NCBI GenBank assembly: GCA_947034895.1
Contig: OX344764.1
Coordinates: 61,237,348-61,301,347, forward strand
Source of the DNA: Rhytidiadelphus loreus
Taxonomy: Eukaryota > Streptophyta > Bryopsida > Hypnales > Hylocomiaceae
Length of the DNA stretch: 64,000 nt
Direction of reading: 5' to 3'
Shown: positions 11,549 through 24,257 of the stretch, piece by piece
How positions within the stretch are numbered: position 1 is the first letter of the stretch
How the letters are laid out: every line of letters begins with the position of its first letter
Translations under genes and position numbers: made by a program
Notes under the pieces: model-generated
The model's database searches: none
Seen by the model: the letters and a program-made list of their open reading frames with translations, nothing else
Told to the model about the DNA's origin: nothing

Positions 11549-14314
11549 ATGCCGCGCGCGAGAGAGAGGTGTAAGTCTGATGCGGGGAGCGACGAGGAGG
11601 AGGGTGGTAGGCCAGCACAAAAGAGGGCGAAATCCAGCGGGAAATCCAGCGGGGAGGCGGTGGGGAGGGCGGCACCGAAGCTTTCTAAATCGGACGGAGG
11701 GAAATCAGGTGCTGAAAGCGATGGCAAGGAAGACCTCAAAGTTTTGGAGTGTGCTCCCAAAACTGCTGCAAAGCCTAAGGGGAAGGGAAATCAGAGATCG
11801 CTAAGAGTCTTCAGCAGCATTGAAGACGTTGATGAGGAAATTTCGAGGTTGAAGAAGGCCCCACGAGAATTGAAGAAGAAAGATTTCAAGACCATGTTTG
11901 GACTCGTAGACATTGGCAACAATCCCCACCACTTCAGGAAGAATATTGTATCTGCGGAGTCTTTGAAGAAGTTGTTTGGCAAGCCTTACGGTGAGCATGG
12001 GCGGGCTGGATATGCTTGGGGTGCATGCGAGGTGGAGGCGGTACAAGAGAGGGTGAAGTATTTGCACTCGATCTTGTACCAGCATGGAGAGGACGAAACA
12101 CCCAATCTCATCACAATTCGCTTCACCGAAGGGATAGCTCTTGAGTATGAAGAGGGCGCTAGCAAGGTGAATTGGTGTGCATTCGGAGAAGAGACCAACA
12201 AGCGGCAACGAGGTCGGTACTTGTTAGATCGGTCAAAGTTAGAGGAATTGAAAAAAGTAGTAGGTGCATCGAAGAGTATGGACGTCCGAGGGAAAGAATG
12301 GCGAGGCATGAAGGTGGAGCCTGGTTTGCAGGTGAAGACGGAGGGGGGAAAGGAGGGCAGTGGTAAAAAGCGAGGGCTACAACAAGATGCCACACTTGGG
12401 TTAGATCACACCCAAGCAAGTAAGTCGCGTCGTCTTCAAGTTGCAAACTGCGATGGATTAGGGCTTGAATCGGGAATGGCTTCGGCGGTGTGCATGCAAG
12501 AAAATGCAGCTGCTGTGCAGAGTATCGGGCAGTTGAAGAAGACCGTGGTAGCAGAGCGTCTAACAAACGTGGAGCAGTTGATGGAGGCCATTCACCTAGA
12601 GCAACAACACATTCGAGAATTGAAGAAAAAAGTAGTAGAGAGGGTTCAGGAAGCTACCCTCAATTGCAAGCAATCCGAATGGGGAATGGGCTCCTTAGAG
12701 AAGCAAGAGATTCAAAAGAAGGCACTCATAACGACACTTCAGGAACAGGGCCAAGATGCATTTAAAGAAACGATAAAGATGGAAGGCATTCAGGAGCAGA
12801 TACAAGAAGAGCTTGTCAAGATGAAAGCCGCAAGACAAAAGTTTGAAGAAGCAGAAGCTAGTCTGGCGGCATTGACAAGAGGCTTGCAAACCCGCAAGCT
12901 ACAATTTGATGCACTAGCCGTAGAGAAATTTCAGCTCAAGGAGGGAAGGAGTTCTTTGAATTTTTTGCCCCGTCCCATGGTGTATTCTCCCGAGGATTCG
13001 GCTTCACCTTCACATAACTCCATGGATCCAAGCAAGTTCATTAGAATTACAGCCTGCAGCTTGTGTTCATTCCCATTTCCTCAAATGGATATTGTAGTAT
13101 CCTCGTGTAAGCATTTGTACCATCCCTTATGTGCCTCGGTTCTTTTTGCTCGAAATTGCAAGTGTATGGCAGAAGGGTGCAGAGAATTGTCCCATCCAGA
13201 ATGGCATCGAAGCTTTGGTTGGGGAGAGCCAAATGCAGAGTTGTCACAACGTGAGTTGACGCTTGGATTGGCTGAAGAATGGAGAAGAATTATCAAGGAG
13301 AGAACGGATGAAGCTAGGGCAAGATTACCAGCAGTTGGTAAGTTTGCCTTATTATTTGTGGTTGGTTTGTCATTCTTTGTTTCTTGTTTAATTGTGTTCC
13401 TTGTTTAATTTCAGATTTAACTCTACTTGGTTTATTGCTTGGACGTGTATTGTGTTCTATGTTTAGAGGTGGTCTCTTTGCACCGATGTCCCAAGAGTCT
13501 ACACATGTAGCTTAAAGTGAAATCAGTGTGGGAAGAAGTGTGTCCTGACGCCATATACTGTGGGGAAGTCCTCCCATTACTATAAATGAAGTAGTACTTC
13601 TCGATTGATGCTAGGCACTTGTGCTCTCAAGAGAGAATATTTGGACTTCACTTGTATTTCATGCAAAGAGAAGAGTACTCGAGTTCCTTTTGGGGGCACT
13701 CATGAACTGTTTTTTGTATACAATGGTATCTTTAGTCATTTGTCTTCAATTCAAATGACATTGTGAATGTACTAACAATTGGGAATTGGGGTCCGCAGAC
13801 AAGAATGTACTAGGCGGAGCCAGAATAGGTATTTTTTGTGCTTTATATTCTTCTCTGTAAATGTTGTTGAGTACACAACGTACTCCATACTAGTACTTTT
13901 GACCCGGTAGTTTTAATGTAGTAGAGGTACATTTCATTCACTTGTATTAGTAGTACACTTTGCATTCTTGCATGGTTCATGTTTTTAGTACAATTGTATT
14001 ACAAGTACATTTTTTTTCTTAGTACACTTGTATTCTTAGTACTTTTGCGTTTCAGTTCATTTGCGTTTTAGTACAATTGTATCCTTTGTACATATGATTT
14101 TAGTACGTTTTAGTTCAAGGTACTCTTCTATTGTGACCCTACTTGTAATCTTAGTACATTTGTATTTCTTGGTACATGTTTGAGGTGCTCAGGTACTAAT
14201 ATTCTGTATACTATGGCAGGCTCTTCAATGAAGTTTGCCATGAATGTGGAAGGGTTGAATAGCCCATTTTGTGTTGTCAAGACTCAAGAGAGAGACAAAT
14301 CAAGGGACGGCTAG
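11549..14314 (+). CDS. RING-like zinc-binding, coiled-coil protein, three-exon model
   Basis: Proposed exons are 11549-13337, 13799-13828 and 14220-14314. Both introns are GT/AG and phases fit, giving about 637 residues ending in SRDG. The ATG at 11549 is chosen because it is the first in frame. The N-terminus (1-90) is acidic/basic and Lys/Ser-rich, likely disordered with nuclear-signal-like KKR clusters. Residues about 90-235 form a compact folded region that I do not recognise. About 330-470 is Gln/Glu/Lys-rich coiled coil. About 500-560 has a RING-like pattern (CSLC, then CKHLYHPLC, then CKCMAEGC and HPEW). It could be a ubiquitin ligase or a chromatin adaptor. A weaker in-frame acceptor after GGTTGAATAG (14255-14264) would instead join exon 2 to the following ORF and the SET domain. 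I recognise no family name. Confidence 0.7.
13338..14219 (+). other. Introns rich in AGTAC motifs
   Basis: The two introns of the RING-like gene (13338-13798 and 13829-14219). The second contains over ten AGTAC/GTACA strings between T-rich runs. Similar GTAC-rich stretches flank this gene at 17165-17330 and 19760-20420. No other feature seen. Confidence 0.5.
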
Positions 14315-14358
14315 CCGAGGGAGAATCAAGTCACAGAAATCCTTAGAACAAGCTGTCA

Positions 14359-17149
14359 TGGAGTGTTTTGATGATGTTAAGAGCGTGAAGGGTTCTGAAC
14401 CTGATTTGGATTCAGTTTCAGACTCATCAGAGGATGAAGGAGACACCAGGCTGCCCCGTTTGCCTTCGAGCTCGGGCACCACCATTTCAGATTGCAATGA
14501 GGATAAGGTGGAAGATGCGAATGTGGACAACGCGCACACCAACTTGGTCCTAGACAATGAGGACAATGACGTTGAATCTGAGCATATCGTAGAAGAGCTT
14601 AACGACACCATCAAATCATTGGATTCAGGTCCAAATAGTCCCTTGTTGCAAGGGATTGAATGTACTGAACCAGCAGGTGCACTCACTAAACATGACGGCG
14701 ATGGATCTCTAATACCTGAGCATCCAAGTGTGTCAAATGATGGATTGGTGAGGGCTGTTCCTGAAGGAGAATGTGCACTAAGTACAAGGAAGTCACCTTC
14801 ACCACAAGTAGTTGAAAGAAGCACGGGAGTGCCTAAAGCAGGGTCACAGTGCTTGCTAGGACGGCGAGGAAAAGACATGGGTACCGTAAACAAGGAGGAT
14901 GACATAGAGGGTAGTGCCAAGGTTTTGGGTTTAGGGGTGGCCCTGGGAGCAACGACACTGGATTCCAAACCAGCAGTAGTGGAGGAGATAGTCGAGGAGC
15001 CGGGAGCAACAACGGTGCAAAAGGTGGGAGCAACAGAAGTGGAGGAGGCAAATTCACCAGCGGTGCAAAAGACGGAAGCAACAGCGGTGCAAAAGACGGG
15101 AGCAACAACAGTGCAAAAAGCGGGGGCAACAAAGGTGGAGGCAAGTTCAACAGCGGTGGAGGCGGGAGCAGTGCCAGTGGCTGCACCAGCAAGGTCTCCA
15201 TTCAAGTGCAAGGCAAGGAGGGTTCAGGGTCCGAGCGTGTCAAGTGATGAAGAACTATTCCCTGTATCAGCGCCTGAGAATCTGTATTCTCCAGATAAGA
15301 GGACTTTCAAGGACTTGACTAAGATTGGTGGGGGTAAGGTGGATACTCCAGATGCAGGTGATAGTCCGGTTAGCGGTAGTCCGATTCTAGCTCTGGAGAG
15401 CACGGTGCGGACCAGAGCACGTGTTGCAAAGGAAGTGGATGCAAGAGCAATTACTAAGGTTAAAGGAAAAAAAGGAAAGGGGGAGAAGGTAGGTGGCCCT
15501 AACTACCCGAGATGGAGGAAATGATGGTGAGGGAAACAGGTCCCCATCATGGTATCTTTTTTGTTCTATTTATTTTTGTTTTTTTGACATGGAGCTGCAT
15601 TATTCTGCACAATCTGGAAGGCTATATGCGCTATGTATTCTACTGTATAATATTGGAGTGTTGAGGGCTTCTCTCTCACAACTCTATTTATTGTGAGGCA
15701 CTGATTTTTAACTCAAATTCTTGTGAGGCACTACATCCCCACTAAAATGTTTGTGAGGCACCAAGAATGAACTGAAATGCTTGTGAACTTGTGCTAAGTG
15801 AAATGGTATTGCTTGACCTGTATTTTCTGTTTAGAATTAGTACATTTGGTATTCTCAAGCATTCTTATTGCATATTAGATCACTTATTTACTTGGAATAT
15901 GACACGGGAAGGTTGGTTGTTTGGATGGGATTATAACCAAGCAATTACTTGGTATGATGCTGGAGATTTGTCTAAGGGGCTCGAGAAGACCCCTGTCCAT
16001 GTTGCTCAATCTGATGTTGCTCTGACTCATTTTCAGTACATAACTTCCAGTGTAGTTTATGAGCAAGCCCAGGTACATCCCACACTCGAGAGCCTCCGCC
16101 CTGGGGACTACTGTTTATGTTTAGGCGATTGTGCCGGTGCAGGTTCCAAGTGTGTATGCCACGCCAATCTTGGAGGTCGAAGTGCATACCACGGAGGCAT
16201 TTTGGCTGACGAATGCTTGGAAGAAGGCAGCAACGGGGATCTACATTTCTGTAAGAAGGGTGACCCTTGTATTAGGGGATCGGAATTATGCGAGGGTCAT
16301 GTTCCCCGTATTTTCATTAAGGAGTGCAATGTGAAGTGCAGATGTAGTAATCAATGTGGCAATCGGGTTGTACAGCAGGGGATGAAGTTTCGAGTAGAGG
16401 TGTTTCCTACAGCCCTTACCGGATGGGGGATTCAAACAACTGAGCGTATCCCCAGAGGTGCATTTGTATTTGAGCTGACAGGGGAGATTTTAACAACTGC
16501 TGAGTTGATTGCAAGAAACTTGCGGGCAGATGGTGTACTCTCCTATAGTTTGTCACTTGATGCGGATTGGGATACTTGGCAGAAGATGGATGACGACAGT
16601 GCTTTGTGCTTGGATTCCACGCACTTCGGAAACGTTGCCAGATTTTTGAACCACAGGTTAGTCATGGAAGTCATTTTTTGAATTTATTATGAGCTTATAC
16701 TTTTTTGTGAGGACTGCGCTTTGCACTTGGGCGTTACAAGTGCAAGGTTCAAAATGTAGTGGCCTACAGCAGTAGTGCAATTGTGACACATTATTTAATC
16801 TCACATTAGATTGGGACACCCTTTTCAGTTAAATGCTTTTTGAATGTTGGACTTATATGATGGACTGACCCTTGCACTTGGACATTATAGATGTGGCGAC
16901 CCAAATCTAGTGGACCTACCTGTCTTAATTGAGACTGTGAACCGCAACTTCTATCACGTGGTCTTCTTTACTAATCGCATCGTAGAACGTGGAGAGGAAT
17001 TGACATGGGATTATGGCATAAATTTCAAAACCAAGGACCAGACTATGTTTCATTGCAATTGTCTGAGTACCATGTGTAGAGACAAACCGGTTCTAAAATT
17101 GCCACTTGCGGGTTGCAAAGCACCAAAGAAACGAGGTAGGACCAAATGA
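14359..17149 (+). CDS. SUVR-type SET-domain histone-lysine methyltransferase
   Basis: A long N-terminal exon (open from before 14271 to a good donor AAG/GTAGGT, last exon base 15488) is acidic and Ser/Pro-rich. The first in-frame ATG is 14359. It contains a tandem peptide, about GATTVQK/TEATAVQK, over 15000-15130. The catalytic part is exon about 15835-16656 and exon 16891-17149; intron 16657-16890 is GT/AG and joins NHR to CGDPNL. Visible in order are a cysteine-rich pre-SET (CLCLGDC, CVCH, CKKGDPC, CRCSNQCGN), the SET core (TGWGI, GNVARFLNHRCGDPNL, ELTWDYG) and a post-SET CxCx4C (CNCLSTMC). This matches SU(VAR)3-9-related proteins, which methylate H3K9 in the nucleus and support heterochromatin silencing. 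The intron between 15489 and about 15835 is certain to exist, but its acceptor is not resolved. No ATG precedes 14359 in frame, so this may be the 3' half of one gene with the RING-like ORF. Confidence 0.8.
15000..15130 (+). repeat. Coding minisatellite in SET-gene exon
   Basis: Degenerate 21-27-base units of the type GGAGCAACA..GTGCAAAAG encode repeated (G/E)AT(T/A)VQK peptides. They lie in the disordered N-terminal region, so length variation is probably tolerated. Confidence 0.7.
15495..15834 (+). repeat. Intron with TTGTGAGGCAC repeats
   Basis: The phrase TTGTGAGGCAC occurs three times (15691, 15721, 15751) at about 30-base spacing, followed by a partial TTGTGAACTTG (15781). The stretch lies between the acidic exon and the SET exon of the gene above. 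Confidence 0.6.
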
Positions 17150-17890
17150 CTTAGAACTTACAATACAATAGAAGTTTAGGTGTATTATATGTACTAACAT
17201 TAGAATAAATGTACTTTATGTACACGTTTTTTGAAATACTAAATGTAATTAGATGTACTCCATCTATTACTTAGATATACTATGGATACTATTTAGATGT
17301 ACTAGATGTACTACCCATGTATATATATGTACTATTGTCATATAAGACTTGAAGTAATAAAGATTTATAAATTTACGTATCAATCAAAGACTCCCCCTGT
17401 TTGGTCCTATTTGCATCTTCCATTTTCATGTGGAAAAAATTTGTCTTGAACATCCTCAATCCGAGTTGTATAAAAAAAAACTCTGGTTCATCCGACTAAA
17501 AATTTTCTAAATCAATCGGGAACGGTATATCAGACTAGAAGAGCATTTTGCAAATGTGATTAACCCATCAGTTGCATATGGCAAAGGTTCAAAAAAAGAC
17601 TCTAAAGTATGAAAGTGAGTTCAAAAACTCATGACAATTTATTAAAAGACTTGGCACTTGCCGTATCAACAGCTGGGTTGAATGGTTCTCAGTCCTCAAA
17701 GTATCTATAGATACTCTAAACTATACTTAGAGTTCCACCCCAAAATGCGTAACAGCCTTGAGGAGTGAGGACATCCCTCGATGACCACTGCAGCCTAGTT
17801 AATCACCATTGAATGCCCACCACTCCCGCAAGGTGCCTTCACACATCTATTACGTTTCGCTGGACACCTTGTATACGGGGGTTCCCTTTA
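17150..17890. other. Non-coding spacer between convergent genes
   Basis: The first 200 bases are rich in GTACT/AGTAC strings. No gene is supported. The SET gene (+) and the following transposase gene (-) converge here. Confidence 0.5.
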
Positions 17891-17899
17891 CCCTGTGGG

Positions 17900-20800
17900 A
17901 AGCAAGAACCATAGGGAATTTGCAAGCCCGAACCAAATGAGACTCAACATGAGCATCAACAGCCTTGTCACAAAGCACGTAGGTCTCATCTCCACGCCCA
18001 TACTTCTTGTAATACTTTGCTCTTATCACCGCATCTCCAGCTCAAAATACACCACCCCATGGACAAGTCATGGACTCTTGTAACACGAATTTCTTGGCCA
18101 AACACTGGAGAATGTAATAATCAACACCATCTTCGTTTTCTTCCTCTGCAGGTATCATGAAGTTGTCGCCAATGTCCACCAAGTCACCAACCTCCTGCGA
18201 AACACCATCATGCACCCAGTTCGCTTCATCGTCCATCTCTTCGATTTGTTGCGCCACTACAACAACGCTCAAAGGTTGTAGCCTCTGAACCTGCCACTCC
18301 AACACATGTGCTGAGTTTTCACACTCAGTCCAATCCCCATCTATACATGGGATGCAAAAGCATGACAACTCACGAGTCCTAAGCAGAGTAGGGTCAGTCA
18401 AAGAAAAACCAGAAATAGAGTAGAGACTTTTGGAGCCTGGTAAAGTAATAAATTTGATGCTAACATCACTGTGATCAACATCTGTATCTCCAATCAACCC
18501 AAAAACACGAGAAAGAGGGGGAGGTCTAGCCCTTCCGTATGAGCTAGGTACACGTTCTGTGTACTTGGACTCTAGGAAATCCACCACTTCAGCAGCATTT
18601 CGTAATGGCCTCAATGGATTTGCGATTTGCTCAGTAGTAAGCGCCCTTTTCACTACAGCCCCTGCACCATCCCATTCGCCCTTTCCATGAGCAGATTCAA
18701 AGAAGTTCCAATTCATCTTGCAACCTCCAGTGAGCCCAGGGTAGCGTGCAACAAAATACATTGCAGTTGCACATTTAAAGTGAGCACTGCACCCATCGCT
18801 ATAAACCCAGTGCTCCTCTGGAGTGAGTCCGGCATCCATTAGCCAATCCCAATGGAGCAGTAGGCAATGCTGAACAAAAGCTGAATCGTGGGCCTTATCA
18901 TCAGATATGTAGAAGTGTGTTTGCTTCATGATTTGATCTTCTTCCTTCCACATCGTGATGTGAACCAAGATGGTCACACTGGTGCTAAAGTAATACAAGC
19001 TTTGCACCTCGTTCTGGATGGCAAAGCTGTAGTTCTCAGCGTAGTCAATGTGTAATACCACCACCCCCTCAGGGATATTCTTCATCATGAGCTGGCACTA
19101 CTCATCCTGCCACCGTGCCTTGAAATTGTGCGTGATGAATGTTGTTACGGTTTTCTCCATGTACGATAGAAATTCATGAGCAGGAGTCTCCTTAAAAGCC
19201 TCCCGAAGTCGTTTCTTGGGCCTTCCAGTCTGAGCATCGACTCCCACCTGGTAGTACTCAAAACACTTCCACTTCAAGGTAAAGGAGTTAGAGGCACACA
19301 ACTCAAGAGGACAAATTTTAAGGAGATGAAAACCACACATATCACAATCTCCCATAAGGCATTCAAGTCTATGCCACACATCAAACTCCCCTTTTGGACA
19401 AACGCATGCTTCCCAATCAAAGTTATCCGCTTGAAAATAGACTCATGTGCACAACAAATCCCTTCCCCATTGCCTATGCACACCACGCAGCGGCAAACAC
19501 AGTGAACATGCAACCCTCAGAGTTTGTCCCTGAGATTGCTCAACCCCACCAACATGAAGTGCATCTCCACGTGGTAGATACAACAACATGTATTCCTTTC
19601 CTTCAGTTTGCGCACCCACCATGGCTTCAACCTCTCAAATGTCCTCTGCCGTACACTATATTCTAGGTGAACTTCCGTGAAGCGCAGGAAGAAACAGGTC
19701 TGCAAAAGTCACGGAGATGCACATCATGTACAATAAGGACCCTCATTTGTAAGTCTTGTATATAACAAATGTACAAAAGATACTAGTTGTAGAAAAAGTA
19801 TCATCACAATGTACATTATTCTCACTACTTCATGGCAAAGTTGATCGTCAGAACTACTAAACCATCTACACCTCCCTTATATTTAACCTCACCACGACCA
19901 CTTAGAATGCCTAATGTACAAAGTGCATATGACTACCTACAGAATGTACATGAATGCATAGTTGTACCGGGGTTGCTCTTTGCTCCTCATGGTCTGAAGT
20001 ACAAAAGACACATTAATGCATAGTTGTATTGGGTTTCTTTTTAGTCCTCATAGTCCAAAGTAGAAAATATACAAGCACAAAGTTGTTCCACATACAGGAA
20101 GTACGCAAAGTATTTGCAAGGGATACATTTATACTTTTATCCCTAAACATGTACATTAGACTCATGACATGGTCTGATAATGTACTTAGATTACTCTAAG
20201 TACTACATATCTCCTCTTACTTCCAAGTGTGTACAAACTTCTAATTGATGTAATAATACTACTTATACAACAAATATCATTAACCGCGACAACAATACAA
20301 GCTTTGATTCCAGAGTGAAAAACTCCCAAATAAACTATGTACAACATGCATATTTGCTAGCATGCATACCAATTCAGGTGTGAACAGGTATAACTTTGTA
20401 CACAAAGTACAGTTGCCATTGAGCAAAATTATGTTCCTTTCGTTGCAACTTCTAGCAAACTAGTTTGAATAACAAATATCAGGACTTCAAAACATACAGA
20501 ATGCCAAATCCATACCTAAACACTAGATTTTAACATACCTGAGAATTGCACAGATAATGAACTGGATGCGGCTTAGCCCATTGCTTGTGATCTACTCTGT
20601 GCTTCATGACGTCCTTTTTGTTTGGTGATATTTTAGTCTGCCCCTTCCACCATAGATAAATCTGTTGCTTGACGTACTCAGATAGCCCCGCTCTCTTCTT
20701 GCGCTGTAAGCGGAGCCCTAAAACCGCATCTTCAGGACCAAGGGCATAACCTTTTCTACTCAAAGCAATGTTGATGCTCTCTGCTAATGTATCCAAAACA

Positions 20801-21336
20801 CGTGACAGCGGCTTTACCCCATCGATTCCCAAGCTAACTGCTGCATCCAACAAAGCACTTTTCCTTGCCAACAGTTCATTGGAGTTAGCCACCTTAACTA
20901 ATTGCAACTCATACTTGAAGTTCTCAATAAATGCATGAATGACCTTGGCTTCCTGCGGCCGAGCATAGTAATCGGGTAGCAAAGGTGAAACACTATTATG
21001 GCCCAATATCCTCTCCATCACATCATTCCTACTTGATGGACCAGGGCAACATCTCAACTCCTGAACTAAATACTGCGCTACACGAAGGGAGATCCGGTTG
21101 GACTCTCTCACTGATAATGCGTCTTCCACCCCAACATCTGGAGCGGCCGTTGCTAAAATCAGTGTCTCCTCATGCCTCAGTCTCTCTCGTTCTCTTTGAC
21201 GAGATTTACTTTCTCTTGAGCTCTCAGCTATTGATGTTTGTTGCTCTTCTTGCAAGCGATCAATAGCGGCCCTAGCTGCTGGACCCGAGCGACTAATGCC
21301 CTGTCGCACACGTTGTCTCTTCGTTGTGTTACCCAT
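17900..21336 (-). pseudogene. DDE-type transposase gene, decayed
   Basis: Exon 1 is 21336-20539 (ATG, basic start MGNTTKRQRVR, then a helical domain). It joins in phase to an exon starting at 19699; the intron is GT/AG. That exon carries LKPWWVRKLKERNTCCC, a motif I associate with plant transposase-like proteins. A frame change near 19380-19480 (short intron or indel) leads to a Cys-rich block (CLMGDCDMCG) and then an RNase H-like core: HIDYAENY, YSDGCSAHFK, and FFESAHGKGEWDG, with D, D and E as candidate catalytic residues. The tail (GDAVIRAKYY) continues past a TGA. Three in-frame stops interrupt it: TGA 19517-19519, TAG 19098-19100 and TGA 18042-18044; each can come from CGA or CAG by one C-to-T change. 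I did not find terminal inverted repeats and leave the superfamily open. Probably a dead copy. Confidence 0.75.
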
Positions 21337-21537
21337 TCTGGGCACCCAAGCAAAAGAACACAGAATTGTAAGACATACACCCATCAATCTTCTAGCAGCA
21401 AATCAGAGTACGTAGTTCAGGAGTTGTGAAGCTAACACGATCCAAAATTACTGCATGTGAAATAAAGCCAGCAGGATCATCGTTTCATGAGACTTCCACT
21501 ACAGCCTCACCTTCATAAATTGGCAGCAACACTCACT

Positions 21538-21883
21538 TTCTGAACACAACGGATCCGCAGCTGGCACTAGGAATTCCACTTGAAAGTCTCACGGAAGAAA
21601 GTGAAGGGGTCAAATCGAAGCTAGTAGTGGGATATGATACAATTGACTCTGAGCTATTGAAGAGAGAACGCCTCGGGGACTCATCAATTGCGTTGCACCT
21701 CCTTGTATAGAAATCAAGATTCCCTTGCTTGGAAACTGGGGTTTCCGAAATGTATCCAGAGTTACTAGTCTCACTAATCGAATGGCAGCAAAGAGAACTC
21801 ATCTCAGTAGAAAGACTTGTAGTGAAGTACGATGTAATGAGCTTTTGAACAAGAACTGCCGGGCGTTGTGTAGCTGTAGACAT
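21538..21883 (-). CDS. Putative first exon of an unknown short gene
   Basis: An ATG at 21883 opens a 115-codon minus-strand frame that runs to a GTGAGT donor just before its stop. The peptide starts MSTATQRPAVLVQ and is Ser/Thr-rich with few acidic residues, in the style of an organelle-targeting presequence. A possible following acceptor (TTTCACATGCAG) lies near 21452. It is upstream of the transposase ATG on the same strand, so it could also be leader sequence of that gene. No family recognised. Confidence 0.3.
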
Positions 21884-22030
21884 TGTGCACACAAAATTGA
21901 GAAAACATGAGTGCTCGCGCTTTGTCCACGGCCACAACGAAAACCTAATTGCAGTTGTTTGGAAAGCTACACATCCAGCCAAACACAAACTACACAATAA
22001 ATTAGTGCACCCCACCCCCCAAAGGAACCT

Positions 22031-22085
22031 AGAGGAGAGAGACGACGGAGAGAGACGATGGAGAGAGACAATGGAGAGAGATGCA
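22031..22085. repeat. GA-rich minisatellite
   Basis: About three and a half units of GGAGAGAGACGATG with small changes. On the minus strand it is a CT-rich tract upstream of the preceding ORF. Confidence 0.8.
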
Positions 22086-22210
22086 GCAGTGGCAGCGCAT
22101 AAACAAAACTGCAGAAAACAGACCGGCATCCAAGAAAACTCTGACTTTGCAGGATACGGTGGCCCAACATTGAAGACATATTCCTCCTCCAAAAGTACAA
22201 AAATGTACTA

Positions 22211-23904
22211 AGAGTACTACTAGTATCAGAAAGACGTAGTGAAGCGCCAAACCCTTTTTTTTGCCCAAAAATGTTTTTTCTCTGCATTCAACTTGAAGCC
22301 AATCTAGAACTAGTTGCCGGCATCATGAATCTTTAACCCAATTGAAAAAAACTGCATTTTTGTACTTAGTACATGTTGCAGAAAAAAATGGCGTTATTTC
22401 CAAGATTTCTCTTGAATGTAAGCTGTGAACATAAAATTGAGAGTAGAATCCAAGACACTATCCCTCCTCCCCTTCTCTGCCCCCACCCCCAACCGATTTG
22501 AACTTCCTATGACCAAGATATTTGTACTTTTATGCAAAATTGACCACTGTGACATTTTACTAATAATCCAAAAAGTACAAATTTCTCACCCTTTAACTTG
22601 GTAATTCAAGGAACAAATATAGTGCACATAATCTTCACGTGTATATTGTTTGGCTTCTTAAAAAAAAATGGAGAATATAGACTCTAAGGTCAAGCAATAG
22701 CAAGCGCAAAGGAGTGTTCTCCTGGAAAATGGCATTGTGACGTGAAAAAGTACATGGTCTAGTATACTTACACCCCCCAGTCATAAGTTAAACTCTGAAC
22801 TCAAGATTACCGAATCCCTTCTAGGTGATTGCAAGAAAGACTTATCCTATTATTTATCCCCTTGACTTCAAACATGTCTTTTTTTGCTTATAAGTTTTGT
22901 GTCAAATGTTAGTTTTATATGAAATTTGAAAGGAGGGTACATATGATAGTTGTAGACATTGAATTTTTTTTATTTTACTATGTAAAAGAAGCTTTTGATT
23001 AGATGTCAACCATAGCCATTTGAAGGGGGGTAAGTAGTATTTTTTATCCAAAAATGAAAATTTGAAGTTCAAAATTAGGATTCAACGACTTCTTCTAAAG
23101 TTAAACAAGTTCATGAAGAGATTTTCTAAAAATAATAAATTGTCCACCTTCCACATGTGCTCAAAGTGCAGTACCTTTGTGCAAGTGCAAAGAATAAATT
23201 TTTTTTCCCAATGGTTAAGAAGGAGCATCTTCAAGAGTTCAAGTTAAGAAATGGTTTGATTTTTTATTGAACTTTTTTGAATTTTATACTATTTTCTAAA
23301 AATTAAACATCAAAGTTTCCATTTTCATCCATTACAAAATACAATTTTCTATTTATGTATTCATAGATGTATAATCAGTCTTTGGATTACATAGAAAAAC
23401 AATCAATAATTGCATAGCAAAATGTAGCTAAGTTTGAATATAACTCTAGATTTGATCTATAACTCCCTTCAATGTTAGAATCCCACTTAAATGATTGAAA
23501 TTAGTAGTTATATTATAGACTTACAACTACAAAATTTATTGGCTCTTGACCAAAGAGGAGGACGCTTTGCAATGGCAGTTCATTGTTGTGTTCATTTTAG
23601 ATGCAAAATTGATTCATGCCTTTGAACTTTCCAAGGTGCAGACAATTTGAGTTTTGTGCATATTCAACTTCTCTTCCTTCAGGAAGGGCATTGCTTTAAA
23701 ATAGTTATAACCACATGAGAGCAAATATAGGACCCATTTTATTCCAATACTATGAAAAAATCAACCATTTAGAAGTTTCTTCATTCAAATTAAAATATCT
23801 TAAGTATAATTTATATTATGCAAAGTGGGATCCACAATACATGTGGTTTATTTTAATTGATTAGGTACTTTTTGGGTGTAAAACTATCAAAGGATGTGGT
23901 CATT
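22211..23904. other. AT-rich non-coding stretch
   Basis: No gene seen. The block about 22826-22965 (GATTGCAAGAAA, CCCCTTGAC, GAAATTTGAAA) recurs in the same orientation at 42388-42525, so it is part of a dispersed repeat family. Confidence 0.5.
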
Positions 23905-24257
23905 TTGGGACCTTGACATCAATCCAAGCTTGACATTATGACTATTTTAGGATTCTACTGTGGTCCTTTTCGGTGACAACTTCGGAAGTGTTCTCGTTCC
24001 TAAACTTCAACACAATCCTTTTTAAGAATCTTATTCCCTAGTCTTGAGCATTGAATGCTTTGAAACATTCTTAGCATGCTTGATTACAAAGGCTCTAAGT
24101 CTTGCAGAGAGAAGAATTTAAGCAACAGTGCAAGGCAAGTTTCAATTCAATATTTTCAACAGCTTTCAACAATGAAGACGAGCTGCAATGCAAATGAAGA
24201 AAACCAAAACCCCAACCCCACCCATGAACTTCTGGTATCCAAGCACGGAAAGCATAC
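23905..24257. repeat. Inner, diverged part of inverted duplication, right arm (1)
   Basis: Reverse complement matches 7345-7762 with many substitutions and small gaps. Homology ends at the same point as on the left (CTTGACATCAATCC). Confidence 0.8.

Noticed and set aside
14300..15211. 303-codon minus-strand ORF opposite the acidic exon
   Set aside because: Shadow of the plus-strand coding sequence; the Ser/Thr/Ala-rich translation follows from the acidic, repeat-rich codons on the other strand.
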